Below are positions 44,459-53,124 of a stretch of DNA of 64,000 nucleotides, piece by piece; position 1 is the stretch's first letter, and each line of letters starts with the position of its first letter. Below the pieces are notes generated by a model, which worked only from the letters and a program-made list of their open reading frames with translations, ran no database searches and had not been told where the DNA came from. Where the stretch lies: assembly GCA_964392985.1 (NCBI GenBank), contig CAYMSF010000017.1, positions 6,551-70,550 on the forward strand, read 5' to 3'. Source of the stretch: CAYMSF01 sp964392985 (GTDB lineage: Bacteria; Verrucomicrobiota; Lentisphaeria; Victivallales; Victivallaceae). A program made the translations under genes and the position numbers.

Positions 44459-45754
44459 CTAGCGTTTCCGCGAGTTGACTTTTTTAATTTGCGGTTCGAT
44501 TTCACCCCTGACTACCGCTCCGGTAATCAGACATTCACTGACGTTATCCATTGAAGGCACTTTAAACATGAATTCAACCATGAGCGATTCAAGAATGGAA
44601 CGCAATCCGCGTGCACCGGTTCCTTTGAGCACCGCGGCATCAGCGAGCGCTTCAACGGCATCCTGGGAGAATTCCAGCTTGACGTTTTCCATCGCCATCA
44701 ATTTCTGGTATTGTTTTACCAAAGCATTTTTCGGTTCTGTCAATATGCGCAATAAATCTTCTTTCTTTAATGGCTCCAGATTGGCAATGACTGGAAGTCT
44801 TCCGACAAATTCCGGAATCAGACCAAACCGGATAAGGTCTTCCGGTTCGTATTGAGAAAGAGGAGCATTGACAATTTTCGGTGTTTCGGCTTCACCTGTG
44901 TGATGTTTGAACCCCAGCACCTGCTTGCCTACCCGGCGTTGGAGAATTTTATCCAGTCCGATAAACGCGCCGCCGCAGATGAAAAGAATATTGTTGGTAT
45001 CAACTTGAATGTATTCCTGATTGGGATGTTTTCTGCCACCTTTGGGGGGGACGTTGGCAACGGTGCCTTCCAGAATTTTCAGTAATGCCTGCTGTACACC
45101 TTCGCCCGAAACATCGCGGGTAATTGAAACATTTTCTGTTTTACGGGCAATTTTGTCAATTTCGTCAACATAGATGATACCAATTTGCGTTTTATCCAAA
45201 TCGTATTCGGCATTTTGCAGCAGACGGAGAATAATATTTTCGACATCCTCGCCGACGTAGCCGGCTTCAGTCAATGTTGTGGCATCGCAAATACAGAACG
45301 GTACATCAAGCAACCGGGCAAGCGTTTTCGCCAGAAGAGTTTTGCCGGAACCGGTAGGACCAATCAACAACACGTTGCTTTTTTCAATTTCAACGCCGTC
45401 GAGGCCCTCTGATTCAGGATTATGACTGAGTTGCAATTGCAGCCGTTTGTAATGGTTGTGCACTGCCACAGAAAGATATTTTTTTGCTTTTTCCTGCCCG
45501 ATTACATATTTGTCCAGTTCCGCTTTGATTTCTGCCGGTTTGGGTACCTTGAGCTTGGCAATCGGATTTTTTTCCGGTTGACTGGCGGCGGTGACCGCTT
45601 TGTTGTCCTTGCGGTACAAATCCTGACAGGCGGTTACGCAACTGCGACAAATAGTTGCTCCGGCGGGACTGGTTATCAGTTGCCCTACTTCCGGGTGATC
45701 TGAATTGCGCCCGCAAAACGAACAGCGCAGTGGACTGTTTATTCTTTTTGCCAT
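44459..45754 (-). CDS. clpX: ATP-dependent protease ATPase subunit ClpX
   Basis: The 431-residue unfoldase feeds proteins to ClpP. The N-terminal zinc domain has CSFCGRN and CRSCVTAC. The AAA+ core has Walker A GPTGSGKTLLAKTLA, Walker B IIYVDEIDKIA and the sensor ERKHPNQ-like text (GGRKHPNQEYIQVDT). The pore GYVG loop is AGYVGEDVENI, and the ClpP-binding IGF-type loop is in RVGKQVLGF. It is the third gene of tig-clpP-clpX, 31 bases after clpP. Confidence 0.97.
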   Translation of the reverse strand: MAKRINSPLRCSFCGRNSDHPEVGQLITSPAGATICRSCVTACQDLYRKDNKAVTAASQPEKNPIAKLKVPKPAEIKAELDKYVIGQEKAKKYLSVAVHNHYKRLQLQLSHNPESEGLDGVEIEKSNVLLIGPTGSGKTLLAKTLARLLDVPFCICDATTLTEAGYVGEDVENIILRLLQNAEYDLDKTQIGIIYVDEIDKIARKTENVSITRDVSGEGVQQALLKILEGTVANVPPKGGRKHPNQEYIQVDTNNILFICGGAFIGLDKILQRRVGKQVLGFKHHTGEAETPKIVNAPLSQYEPEDLIRFGLIPEFVGRLPVIANLEPLKKEDLLRILTEPKNALVKQYQKLMAMENVKLEFSQDAVEALADAAVLKGTGARGLRSILESLMVEFMFKVPSMDNVSECLITGAVVRGEIEPQIKKVNSRKR

Positions 45755-45785
45755 ATCGTTTTCTCTGCCTTATTCCGGGTTAATA

Positions 45786-46385
45786 TTATTTGGAGGATGA
45801 AATACCGACAACACTGTCCACCAAACCATAGGTCTTGGCTTCTTCTGCCGACATAAAATAGTCACGTTCGGTATCTGCTTCAATACGCAGCAAATCTTTG
45901 CCGGTATGTTTTACCAGAATTTGATTCAACATTGAGCGTAAACGCAAGATTTCTTTTGCCTGGATATTGATATCCGCGGCAGTACCTTCAGCTCCGCCCC
46001 AGGGCTGGTGAATCATAATTCTGGCATTGGGTAGCGCATAACGTTTGCCGGGTGCTCCGGCAGCGAGTAAAACAGCTCCCATGCTGGCGGCTTGACCGAT
46101 GCAGTATGTTTTTACCGGACAGGAAATGACTTGCATGGTGTCATAGATTGCCAATCCGGCGGTGATTGATCCGCCTGGACTGTTAATATACAAATCAATC
46201 TCTTTCTTCGGGTCTTCCGACTGGAGGAATAGCAATTGAGCCACAATTAAATTTGATACCATATCATCAACCGGCGTTCCGAGAAGGATAATCCGGTCTT
46301 TAAGTAAACGGGAATAGATGTCATAACCGCGCTCGCCGTTGCCGGTTTGCTCGACTACCATTGGTACCAGAATTGAATTTTTCAC
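45786..46385 (-). CDS. clpP: ATP-dependent Clp protease proteolytic subunit
   Basis: The 199-residue serine protease forms the ClpP barrel. The catalytic Ser lies in GQAASMGAVLLAAG, the His in ARIMIHQPWGG and the Asp in ERDYFMSAEEAKTYGLVDSV. The N-terminus LVPMVVEQTGNGERGYDIYSRL is the normal start. It lies 45 bases after tig and 31 before clpX. Confidence 0.97.
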   Translation of the reverse strand: MKNSILVPMVVEQTGNGERGYDIYSRLLKDRIILLGTPVDDMVSNLIVAQLLFLQSEDPKKEIDLYINSPGGSITAGLAIYDTMQVISCPVKTYCIGQAASMGAVLLAAGAPGKRYALPNARIMIHQPWGGAEGTAADINIQAKEILRLRSMLNQILVKHTGKDLLRIEADTERDYFMSAEEAKTYGLVDSVVGISSSK

Positions 46386-46430
46386 AGACAGTACTCCTTT
46401 ACTTGCTGTTAATCAACCATTTAGACCAGT

Positions 46431-47756
46431 TCAGGCTTTTACATTTACAGTTGTATGTTTAACCAGAAGGTTTTTCACTTTATCAGAAAGGATGAAGTTT
46501 TGCAAATCCATGAAATCGTCTTCAGACATTTTCTTGGCCAGTTCGTTGGGTTTCTGACCATACATTTTAGCCATCATCTTCAGTTGTGAATCAACTTCGT
46601 TCTGATCCACACTGATTTTTTCCGCTCGTGCAATTTCGCCGACAATAAGATTATGACGAACGAATTCCGCGGCGGTCTTGGTTGCCTGCTGGCGGATGGC
46701 ATTAATATCATCCTTGACCTTCTGTACATCTTCTTCGCTCTTGACCATTTCTGAAACGATTTGACGGACGAACTTGTCGGTTGCTTTTGCCATCAGCATT
46801 TCAGGCATGTGGAAAATTCCGATTGCCTCGGAAAGCTTTTGATAAACCGCATTGAAAATCTCTTCAGAACGGGATTTTTCCTTATCCTGCATTATCATTT
46901 TACTGATTTCCGCGCGCATTTCTTCAACCGTATTGACCTTGAAATGTGAACAAATATCTTCAACGCTGACAACGGTCTGGCGCTGAACATCAAGAACCTT
47001 AACTTTGTAATTTACCGTTGCGCCTGCCAGTTCTTTCTCTTTCCAATCACCGGGATACACCGCAGTGAATTCATAGTCCTTGTCTTTTTCTGCGCCGGTA
47101 AGTGCTTCAACGGCTCCGGGAATTGTCACCGGCGGTGTTTTCAACCACAGCCAGTTACTTTCAGAAGTAACTTGACGCTGCAGTGACGGAGATGCATTCT
47201 CCGGCAGAACAAAGTCGGACGTATAAGAAATTTTCAACATATCTTCTGCCTGAGCGGCGCCTTCCACTGAGGCGTATCTGGCTCCACTCTGACGAAAATA
47301 TTCCAAACGCGCGTTAATCTCATCTTCAGTAACCTGCATCGGCGCCAACTCTACAGTCAAACCTTTGTATTCCGGCAGATTGATGGTCGGGGTGTAAATT
47401 ACGGTTACGGAAAATTTATATTCTTCATCATGTTTGATTTCTGGCAAGGTTTGTCCGTAACTCACGGCGATAATTTTTTCCTTGTCCTGGCTGGCCGCTT
47501 CCTGTCCTGCGGTGGTGATGAACAGTCTTTTTAATTCTTCATCGATCTGTGCGGCATAACGTGACCTGACAGTAGCTTCAGGCGCTTTGCCTTTTCTGAA
47601 TCCAGGAATTACAACAGAGTTGATGAACATCCGCACCGCACGTCCGGTTTCGGCTGCCACTGTTTCCTTATCAATCACAAAACTGAATTTACGTTCACAG
47701 GGATTAATCTGTTCTACAGATTGTACCAGCTTGTCTTTTAGTTCTACTTTAGCCAT
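46431..47756 (-). CDS. tig: trigger factor, ribosome-associated chaperone
   Basis: The 441-residue chaperone binds near the ribosome exit tunnel. The N-terminal ribosome-binding loop is present as VIPGFRKGKAP (GFRxGKxP), followed by the family's degenerate PPIase-type middle region (about 165-250, with DMLKISYTSDFVLPENASPS) and a helical C-terminal chaperone domain. The gene order tig-clpP-clpX is a widely conserved operon. Confidence 0.95.
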   Translation of the reverse strand: MAKVELKDKLVQSVEQINPCERKFSFVIDKETVAAETGRAVRMFINSVVIPGFRKGKAPEATVRSRYAAQIDEELKRLFITTAGQEAASQDKEKIIAVSYGQTLPEIKHDEEYKFSVTVIYTPTINLPEYKGLTVELAPMQVTEDEINARLEYFRQSGARYASVEGAAQAEDMLKISYTSDFVLPENASPSLQRQVTSESNWLWLKTPPVTIPGAVEALTGAEKDKDYEFTAVYPGDWKEKELAGATVNYKVKVLDVQRQTVVSVEDICSHFKVNTVEEMRAEISKMIMQDKEKSRSEEIFNAVYQKLSEAIGIFHMPEMLMAKATDKFVRQIVSEMVKSEEDVQKVKDDINAIRQQATKTAAEFVRHNLIVGEIARAEKISVDQNEVDSQLKMMAKMYGQKPNELAKKMSEDDFMDLQNFILSDKVKNLLVKHTTVNVKA

Positions 47757-48258
47757 CTTTCTTTCCTGTTTTTTAACTATACGTACCGTTGATATTTAAA
47801 ATTTCCTGTTTTTGCTTTGGTTTTTAATAAAGAAAAAACACATAGTTGCGGGGAAACACAAACTCCGGCGTAATCTTAACACAAGCACTCCGGCAAAATG
47901 CCGAATGAGAGAAACCCGGAATATTTACAATACAGCCTGAAACGGCATTTTTCAATATATCAATATGCTTTAATAACATTTTTTCTTATTTGTTATTTGC
48001 CTTTTAACTGAAATACCGATATAGTTTGTTTTGAATATATCGGGATTACTTGTATAATCATGGCATGGCAGAATGTCTTTGAATTCATGATATGTCGTAT
48101 TTCACAGGCAATCACTTCCAGATATTGATTACAGGGACAAGGATTCTGATATTATTTCTTTTTTTTTTGCATTTAGCGGAATGTGTTGTATTTTATCTAA
48201 ATACGGTGAACGATTGTTAGGATTATTGATGTAATTCAAAAATCAGTGAGGGTTGAAA
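47757..48258. other. divergent intergenic region with promoters
   Basis: A 500-bp AT-rich gap between tig and the FHA gene. It contains the plus-strand promoter at 48031-48058 and must contain the tig promoter. A T-run (about 48158-48168) without a strong hairpin follows the promoter. I see no ORF with a ribosome binding site and no known RNA, but a small transcript of about 100-200 bases would be possible. Confidence 0.5.
48031..48058 (+). promoter_or_regulatory. sigma-70-type promoter upstream of FHA gene
   Basis: TTGAAT (48031-48036) and a perfect TATAAT (48053-48058) are 16 bases apart. The predicted start near 48065 leaves a leader of about 190 bases before the FHA gene ATG at 48259. 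Confidence 0.55.
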
Positions 48259-48816
48259 ATGGCAGGAAGTCCAAAATTAATTGTTCTCTCCGAGAAACTT
48301 AGAGGGAAGACTTTTGAGCTTACCAAAGATGTTCATTCTGCAGGGAGAACTGACGATCGCGATATTTGCATTAAAGATCCAACTATAAGTTCGCATCATT
48401 GTGATTTTGTCAAGGCGGAAAAAAATTATATCCTCAGAGACAATAACAGCACCAATGGTACCAGAGTCAATAATGTGCCGATTTCGGAACAGGAACTTAA
48501 AAATAGCGATATCCTGCAACTTGGCGGCGTTGAAATTCTTTATGACTGTGATGATGATACTTCAACCTCGGTCACTAGAACACAGACCGGTATAGATTTG
48601 GACAGCACCGAAATCGGTCTTGCTACCGTTAAAGAGCTGAATAACTTCTCACCGTTTTCAAAGGACGACAAGAAAAAAGGCGGGATTAGTCAAAAAATAT
48701 TAATTCTGCTGGTCTTGCTGCTGGCAGTTGCAATTCTAGTATTGCTGGTATTCCTGATTATTTTGATTTTCCGAAAGAATCCGGACGCGGCGATATTATT
48801 GATGCAGTTGCTCTGA
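48259..48816 (+). CDS. FHA-domain membrane protein
   Basis: The 185-residue protein has an FHA phosphothreonine-binding domain (about 5-95) with conserved HSAGRTDDRDICI, TISSHHCDF and NNSTNGTRVNN, a charged linker, and one C-terminal membrane helix (about 150-175) rich in Leu and Val. GAGGG precedes the ATG at 48259 by six bases. A longer frame from a TTG at 48253 is not needed. It would read threonine phosphorylation at the membrane, and a partner kinase is encoded about 4 kb away on the other strand. It lies 60 bases before ftsH. Confidence 0.9.
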   Translation: MAGSPKLIVLSEKLRGKTFELTKDVHSAGRTDDRDICIKDPTISSHHCDFVKAEKNYILRDNNSTNGTRVNNVPISEQELKNSDILQLGGVEILYDCDDDTSTSVTRTQTGIDLDSTEIGLATVKELNNFSPFSKDDKKKGGISQKILILLVLLLAVAILVLLVFLIILIFRKNPDAAILLMQLL

Positions 48817-48876
48817 TTACTAACCAGATGTAACCCGCCATTTTTTTAAACTTCAAATTCAGGGAATTCTTTTGTT

Positions 48877-50892
48877 ATGGACGAAAACAGTAAAAATCAA
48901 GGCGGGCAGGAACCGAAAAAGGATACGCCACCTTCGCAGTTTCCCGGCGCATCACGCAGACCGCCTAAAGCAGCATTTGTCTGGTTCGTGATTTTCATGG
49001 CGCTCGGCGCCATGATGCTTTATCAGTTTAACACCACGGGGCGTTCTGTTCGCTGGGATCAGACTGAGTTTGAGCGCAAAGCGTTGGAAGGCAGAATTCG
49101 CACTGTTAAAATATCTCCTGAATCTGACCGGGTAATGTTCATTGAGGGAAAATTTGCCCTTACACCGGAAGAAATTGCGGCTGCAGTCAAAAAAAATCCG
49201 AAAGCTCCTGACTTTGGCTACTACAAGACCAGAGTTATATATACCGAATCGCTGGACCAGTTGTTAAAACCTGTTGCGCGTGCAGTTGAACCGCGTGAAA
49301 ACTGGTGGAGTCTTGTCGCCACAATTCTCCCGGTATTGCTGATTGTCGGACTGATATACTTCCTCTTTTCCCGGCAGATTAAAATGGCCGGCAAAGGCGC
49401 AATGCAGTTTGGCAAGAGCCGTGCCAGAATTATCATGCCGAATGATTTAAAAACAACCTTTGACGATATTGCCGGCGCTGACGAAGCCAAAGAGGAAATT
49501 AAAGAAGTTGTCGAATTCCTCAAAGACCCATTGAAATTTAAAATACTCGGCGGAAACATTCCCAAAGGCGTCTTGTTGACCGGATTGCCGGGAACTGGTA
49601 AAACTTTGCTGGCGAAAGCAGTTGCCTGTGAAGCCGGAGTGCCGTTCTTTTCGATTAGCGGTTCTGATTTTGTTGAAATGTTTGTCGGGGTCGGCGCCAG
49701 CCGGGTGCGGGATATGTTTGAACAGGCGAGAAAACATACACCATGTTTGATTTTTATTGACGAAATTGATGCCGTTGGACGTTCCCGGTTTTCCGGACTC
49801 GGCGGTGGTCATGATGAACGCGAACAGACATTGAATGCCATGCTGGTAGAAATGGACGGGCTGGAAACACAGTCCGGAGTTATTGTAATTGCTGCCACCA
49901 ATCGTCCGGACGTTCTTGATTCGGCATTATTGCGTCCGGGACGGTTTGACCGTCAGGTCGTAATGGACCTGCCGGATATCAAGGGACGCCGGAAAATTCT
50001 TGATGTTCACAGCAAAAATATTAAAACGGACAAAAGCGTGGAGCTTGACCTTATTGCCCGCACTACTCCAGGATTCAGCGGTGCTGATCTGGCTAATCTC
50101 TGTAATGAAGCTGCTTTGCTTGCCGCCAGAAACAATCGCGATGCTGCTATTCAGGAAGACATGGAAGAAGCCAGAGATAAAGTCAGATGGGGACGTGAAC
50201 GCAAGAGTCGCAAAATCAGCGATCGTGAACGTAAATTGACCGCCTATCATGAGGCGGGACATACCATTACAGCGATGAGTTGCAAACATGCCACTCCTGT
50301 TCATAAGGTAACCATTATTCCTCGTGGACAAGCCTATCTTGGCGCCACTATGACGATGCCTCTGGAGGATTCCTATACCCAGAGCAAGAATGAGTTGTTA
50401 GATGAACTAGTAGTATTGATGGGTGGCCGTTCTGCCGAGGAAATTACTTTTGGCGATGTTACCAACGGGGCATCCAGCGACATTGAACACGCCACCCGCA
50501 TTGCGCGTCTGATGGTTTGCACATTCGGAATGAACGAAAAGATTGGTCCGGTCCGCTATAGTGAGCATCACGAGCAGATCCGGGTGAGAGCAGATGCGCC
50601 GCCGTCAGAAACTTACAGTCAGGAAACCGCGCGGGAAATTGATATTGAAGTTAAAAAATTGATTAATGACGCACACACCCGTGCGCTGGAAATATTGAAC
50701 CGTTTGCATGACAAACTGGAAAAACTCGCGGTTGAACTGCTTGATAAGGAGACTCTTCCAGTTGCAGATGTCCGCAAATTGCTCGATATGCCTGAAGAAA
50801 AATCCGAAAATGACGATGCGATTGTTTCGGTTGATGCACCAGTTGCGGAATCCGCAACTCCAGTGACACCGCCAGAAACGACTGTTTCATAA
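48877..50892 (+). CDS. ftsH: ATP-dependent zinc metalloprotease FtsH
   Basis: The 671-residue protease degrades membrane and regulatory proteins. Helix one is near residues 29-47 (FVWFVIFMALGAMMLYQF), helix two near 145-165, the AAA+ Walker A is GLPGTGKTLLAKAVA, Walker B is CLIFIDEIDAVG, the SRH is ATNRPDVLDSALLRPGRFDRQV, and the zinc site is HEAGH with the third Asp in the family position. Walker A has Leu in place of the usual second Pro. It is followed by yggU after two bases. Confidence 0.96.
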   Translation: MDENSKNQGGQEPKKDTPPSQFPGASRRPPKAAFVWFVIFMALGAMMLYQFNTTGRSVRWDQTEFERKALEGRIRTVKISPESDRVMFIEGKFALTPEEIAAAVKKNPKAPDFGYYKTRVIYTESLDQLLKPVARAVEPRENWWSLVATILPVLLIVGLIYFLFSRQIKMAGKGAMQFGKSRARIIMPNDLKTTFDDIAGADEAKEEIKEVVEFLKDPLKFKILGGNIPKGVLLTGLPGTGKTLLAKAVACEAGVPFFSISGSDFVEMFVGVGASRVRDMFEQARKHTPCLIFIDEIDAVGRSRFSGLGGGHDEREQTLNAMLVEMDGLETQSGVIVIAATNRPDVLDSALLRPGRFDRQVVMDLPDIKGRRKILDVHSKNIKTDKSVELDLIARTTPGFSGADLANLCNEAALLAARNNRDAAIQEDMEEARDKVRWGRERKSRKISDRERKLTAYHEAGHTITAMSCKHATPVHKVTIIPRGQAYLGATMTMPLEDSYTQSKNELLDELVVLMGGRSAEEITFGDVTNGASSDIEHATRIARLMVCTFGMNEKIGPVRYSEHHEQIRVRADAPPSETYSQETAREIDIEVKKLINDAHTRALEILNRLHDKLEKLAVELLDKETLPVADVRKLLDMPEEKSENDDAIVSVDAPVAESATPVTPPETTVS

Positions 50893-50894
50893 TC

Positions 50895-51221
50895 ATGGAA
50901 TCCGACGTTGCTGCGGACTTTATTCAAGTTCAGAATGAAGGAGTGCTGTTGCAATGCTGGATTCAGCCCCGTGCATCAAAATCAGCCATTGTTGGAATTC
51001 ACGACCAACGGCTGAAAATAGCTCTTGCCGCTCCCCCGGTTGATGGTGAAGCTAATGCGGAATTGCGTAAATTTCTGGCAAAAAAACTGCATGTTTCATC
51101 AAGTCGTATTCTTCTCGTCAGTGGCGAGGCCAGTCGCCGGAAAACCGTCAGAATTTCCGGAATTTCTCCTGTAGATTTGAAGCAACAGCTTGGCATTGCC
51201 CCTCTGGAATCACACTCATGA
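50895..51221 (+). CDS. yggU: DUF167/YggU family protein
   Basis: A 108-residue small protein of the DUF167 (YggU) family. The conserved block is CWIQPRASKSAIVGIHDQRLKIALAAPPVDGEAN, with the typical SGEASRRKTVRI following. The function of the family is not known. It starts two bases after ftsH and overlaps the ankyrin gene by four bases, so it belongs to the FHA-ftsH-yggU-ankyrin group. Confidence 0.92.
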   Translation: MESDVAADFIQVQNEGVLLQCWIQPRASKSAIVGIHDQRLKIALAAPPVDGEANAELRKFLAKKLHVSSSRILLVSGEASRRKTVRISGISPVDLKQQLGIAPLESHS

Positions 51222-52252
51222 AAATATTCCTGAAGAAAAAGCATGATTTGACCAAAGTCCCGAAAAAACGCGCGCGTTGGTTGCCGGGGTTGCTGCTGTT
51301 ATTGTTTATTGTATCGGGATGGTATTTTCTTTCTCCGGATTATCGCAATAGCATCTCCTATATTTTTGCTGATGATAACGAACGGTTGCTCTATTCTGCC
51401 GCGATTGATAACGTTGATTTGATGAGAGACCTGCTCCAACACATGGCGAACCCGGATACGCGGGATATTCGCGACTGGACACCGTTACATTTTGCCGCGC
51501 ACGAAGGGCATAACAAACAAGTAGAGCTACTCCTTCAGGCAGGAGCGGCGGTCAACGCAAAAAATAATCATGGTTGGACACCTTTGCACTGGGCGGTGTA
51601 TCAAAAACATCCTGAAACCGTTTTGTTGTTGCTGCAGAACAGAGCTGATATTCATGCCAGAAACTGGCAGGGGAACGCCCCGCTGCATATTGCAGTATTC
51701 ATTGAAGATTATGCCCTGGCAAAACTCTTTCTGGATTATGGCGCCGAAATCAATTTGCGGAATTACAGTGGTTCGACTGCGCTTGATTATGCCGTGCATC
51801 AACAGTCTAGCGCGATAATCGAGTTACTGCTGTCAAGAAATGCCGACCCTGAATCAACTAAGGCCAAATCAATCATTATGCTACGGGATTCTTTTACTCC
51901 GTTGGCTCGTGCGGCAATGTTCGGCAATAGTGCGATTGTTACCCGTCTGCTTGGATTGAATGTTGCGGTCAGTCCCCGGGATAATCTGGGCAACACACCT
52001 TTGCATGAAGCGGCCAAATACAACCATCCGCAAGTTGTCGGATTGTTACTCCAATTTAATGCCGACCCGTTTGCCAGAAATGATAATGGGCAATCACCCG
52101 CCGATCTTGCCGCAACACCGGCCATCCGCCGTCTGATTACGAACCATCAATTACAACGGATATTAGAATTAACACCTTTGCCCGGCTCGCAATTCAATGA
52201 AACCGGCAATCCATCCTTCCGTCGCTCTAGACCCGCTGCCGCAAAGAATTGA
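51218..52252 (+). CDS. membrane-anchored ankyrin repeat protein
   Basis: The 344-residue protein has an N-terminal basic stretch and one membrane helix (about residues 23-42, LPGLLLLLFIVSGWYFLS), then six or seven ankyrin repeats between about 60 and 310. Clear units are DWTPLHFAAHEGHNKQVELL, GWTPLHWAVYQKHPETVLLL and NTPLHEAAKYNHPQVVGLLL. Ankyrin domains bind proteins. A link to FtsH as adaptor is possible because of overlap with yggU and position after ftsH, but is unproven. Confidence 0.9.
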   Translation: MKIFLKKKHDLTKVPKKRARWLPGLLLLLFIVSGWYFLSPDYRNSISYIFADDNERLLYSAAIDNVDLMRDLLQHMANPDTRDIRDWTPLHFAAHEGHNKQVELLLQAGAAVNAKNNHGWTPLHWAVYQKHPETVLLLLQNRADIHARNWQGNAPLHIAVFIEDYALAKLFLDYGAEINLRNYSGSTALDYAVHQQSSAIIELLLSRNADPESTKAKSIIMLRDSFTPLARAAMFGNSAIVTRLLGLNVAVSPRDNLGNTPLHEAAKYNHPQVVGLLLQFNADPFARNDNGQSPADLAATPAIRRLITNHQLQRILELTPLPGSQFNETGNPSFRRSRPAAAKN

Positions 52253-52269
52253 TAGCGTTCTATTCAATA

Positions 52270-53049
52270 TTATTTGCCGTTAAAGACCGGTTTGCGTTTT
52301 TCAAAAAAAGCGGTAACGCCTTCTTTGGCATCATCACTGTCATAGACGCCGCGGCGCAACCCCTGCAAACGTTCAAATTCATCAGGTGTCAACGGGTTGG
52401 CTTCGTTCAGCACACGAAGTTCCTCTTTGATCAATGCGATGGACAGTGGTGCCTTTACGGATATTATGTCGGTGGTTTGGATGACGGCGGCTTCGAGTTC
52501 AGCAACCGGAACGACGCAGTTGACGATGCCGGCCTGCAAGGCGCGTTGAGCGCTCACAGGTTTGGCGGTAAATAGCATTTCTTTGATAACATGCAGACTG
52601 CAATCGCGAATCAAATTATGGATTCCAACAATATCATAAGCAATACCAAGATTGACCGGCGTCATCGCAAAAGTACTGCTCTCCGCGGCATAAATCATGT
52701 CACAACTCATTACCAGTTCAAAAGCGCCACCCCAGACTGAGCCCTCAACCATGGCAATAACCGGGGCGGGAAAATTTTGAATTGCCCGGATGCCGCGGCG
52801 TAGCGGGTCTTCATAACTTAACGGGTCACGACTGCCTTTGGGTAACTCGCTGATATCGTGACCGGCGGAAAACACTTTAACCCCTGCCGGTGCGCGCAGG
52901 ATGACGCAACGCGCGTTTTGTTTTTTCATTTGTTCAAGAGCGTCAATCAAATCGTCAACAAGTTCTTTACACAAAGCATTGAGTTTTTGCGGGTTGTTCA
53001 ATGTGACAATGCCGGTAGCGTTTCTAATTTCAGTAGTTACCATACTCAT
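52270..53049 (-). CDS. scpB: methylmalonyl-CoA decarboxylase
   Basis: The 259-residue crotonase-family enzyme turns methylmalonyl-CoA into propionyl-CoA. It matches E. coli YgfG/ScpB along its length, including SAGHDISELPKGSRDPLSYED, MVEGSVWGGAFELVMSCD, TFAMTPVNLGIAYD and GVTAFFEKRKPVF. The oxyanion-hole and Tyr/His residues of that enzyme appear conserved. No methylmalonyl-CoA mutase or propionyl-CoA transferase genes are close, so the pathway must be encoded elsewhere. Confidence 0.93.
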   Translation of the reverse strand: MSMVTTEIRNATGIVTLNNPQKLNALCKELVDDLIDALEQMKKQNARCVILRAPAGVKVFSAGHDISELPKGSRDPLSYEDPLRRGIRAIQNFPAPVIAMVEGSVWGGAFELVMSCDMIYAAESSTFAMTPVNLGIAYDIVGIHNLIRDCSLHVIKEMLFTAKPVSAQRALQAGIVNCVVPVAELEAAVIQTTDIISVKAPLSIALIKEELRVLNEANPLTPDEFERLQGLRRGVYDSDDAKEGVTAFFEKRKPVFNGK

Positions 53050-53124
53050 TTTTCAAGCTCCAGTAGTTTTATTTGGTTGCGGTTTAATTTTTTTGAATAC
53101 TTTTTAATAAAAATACCTATTAAA

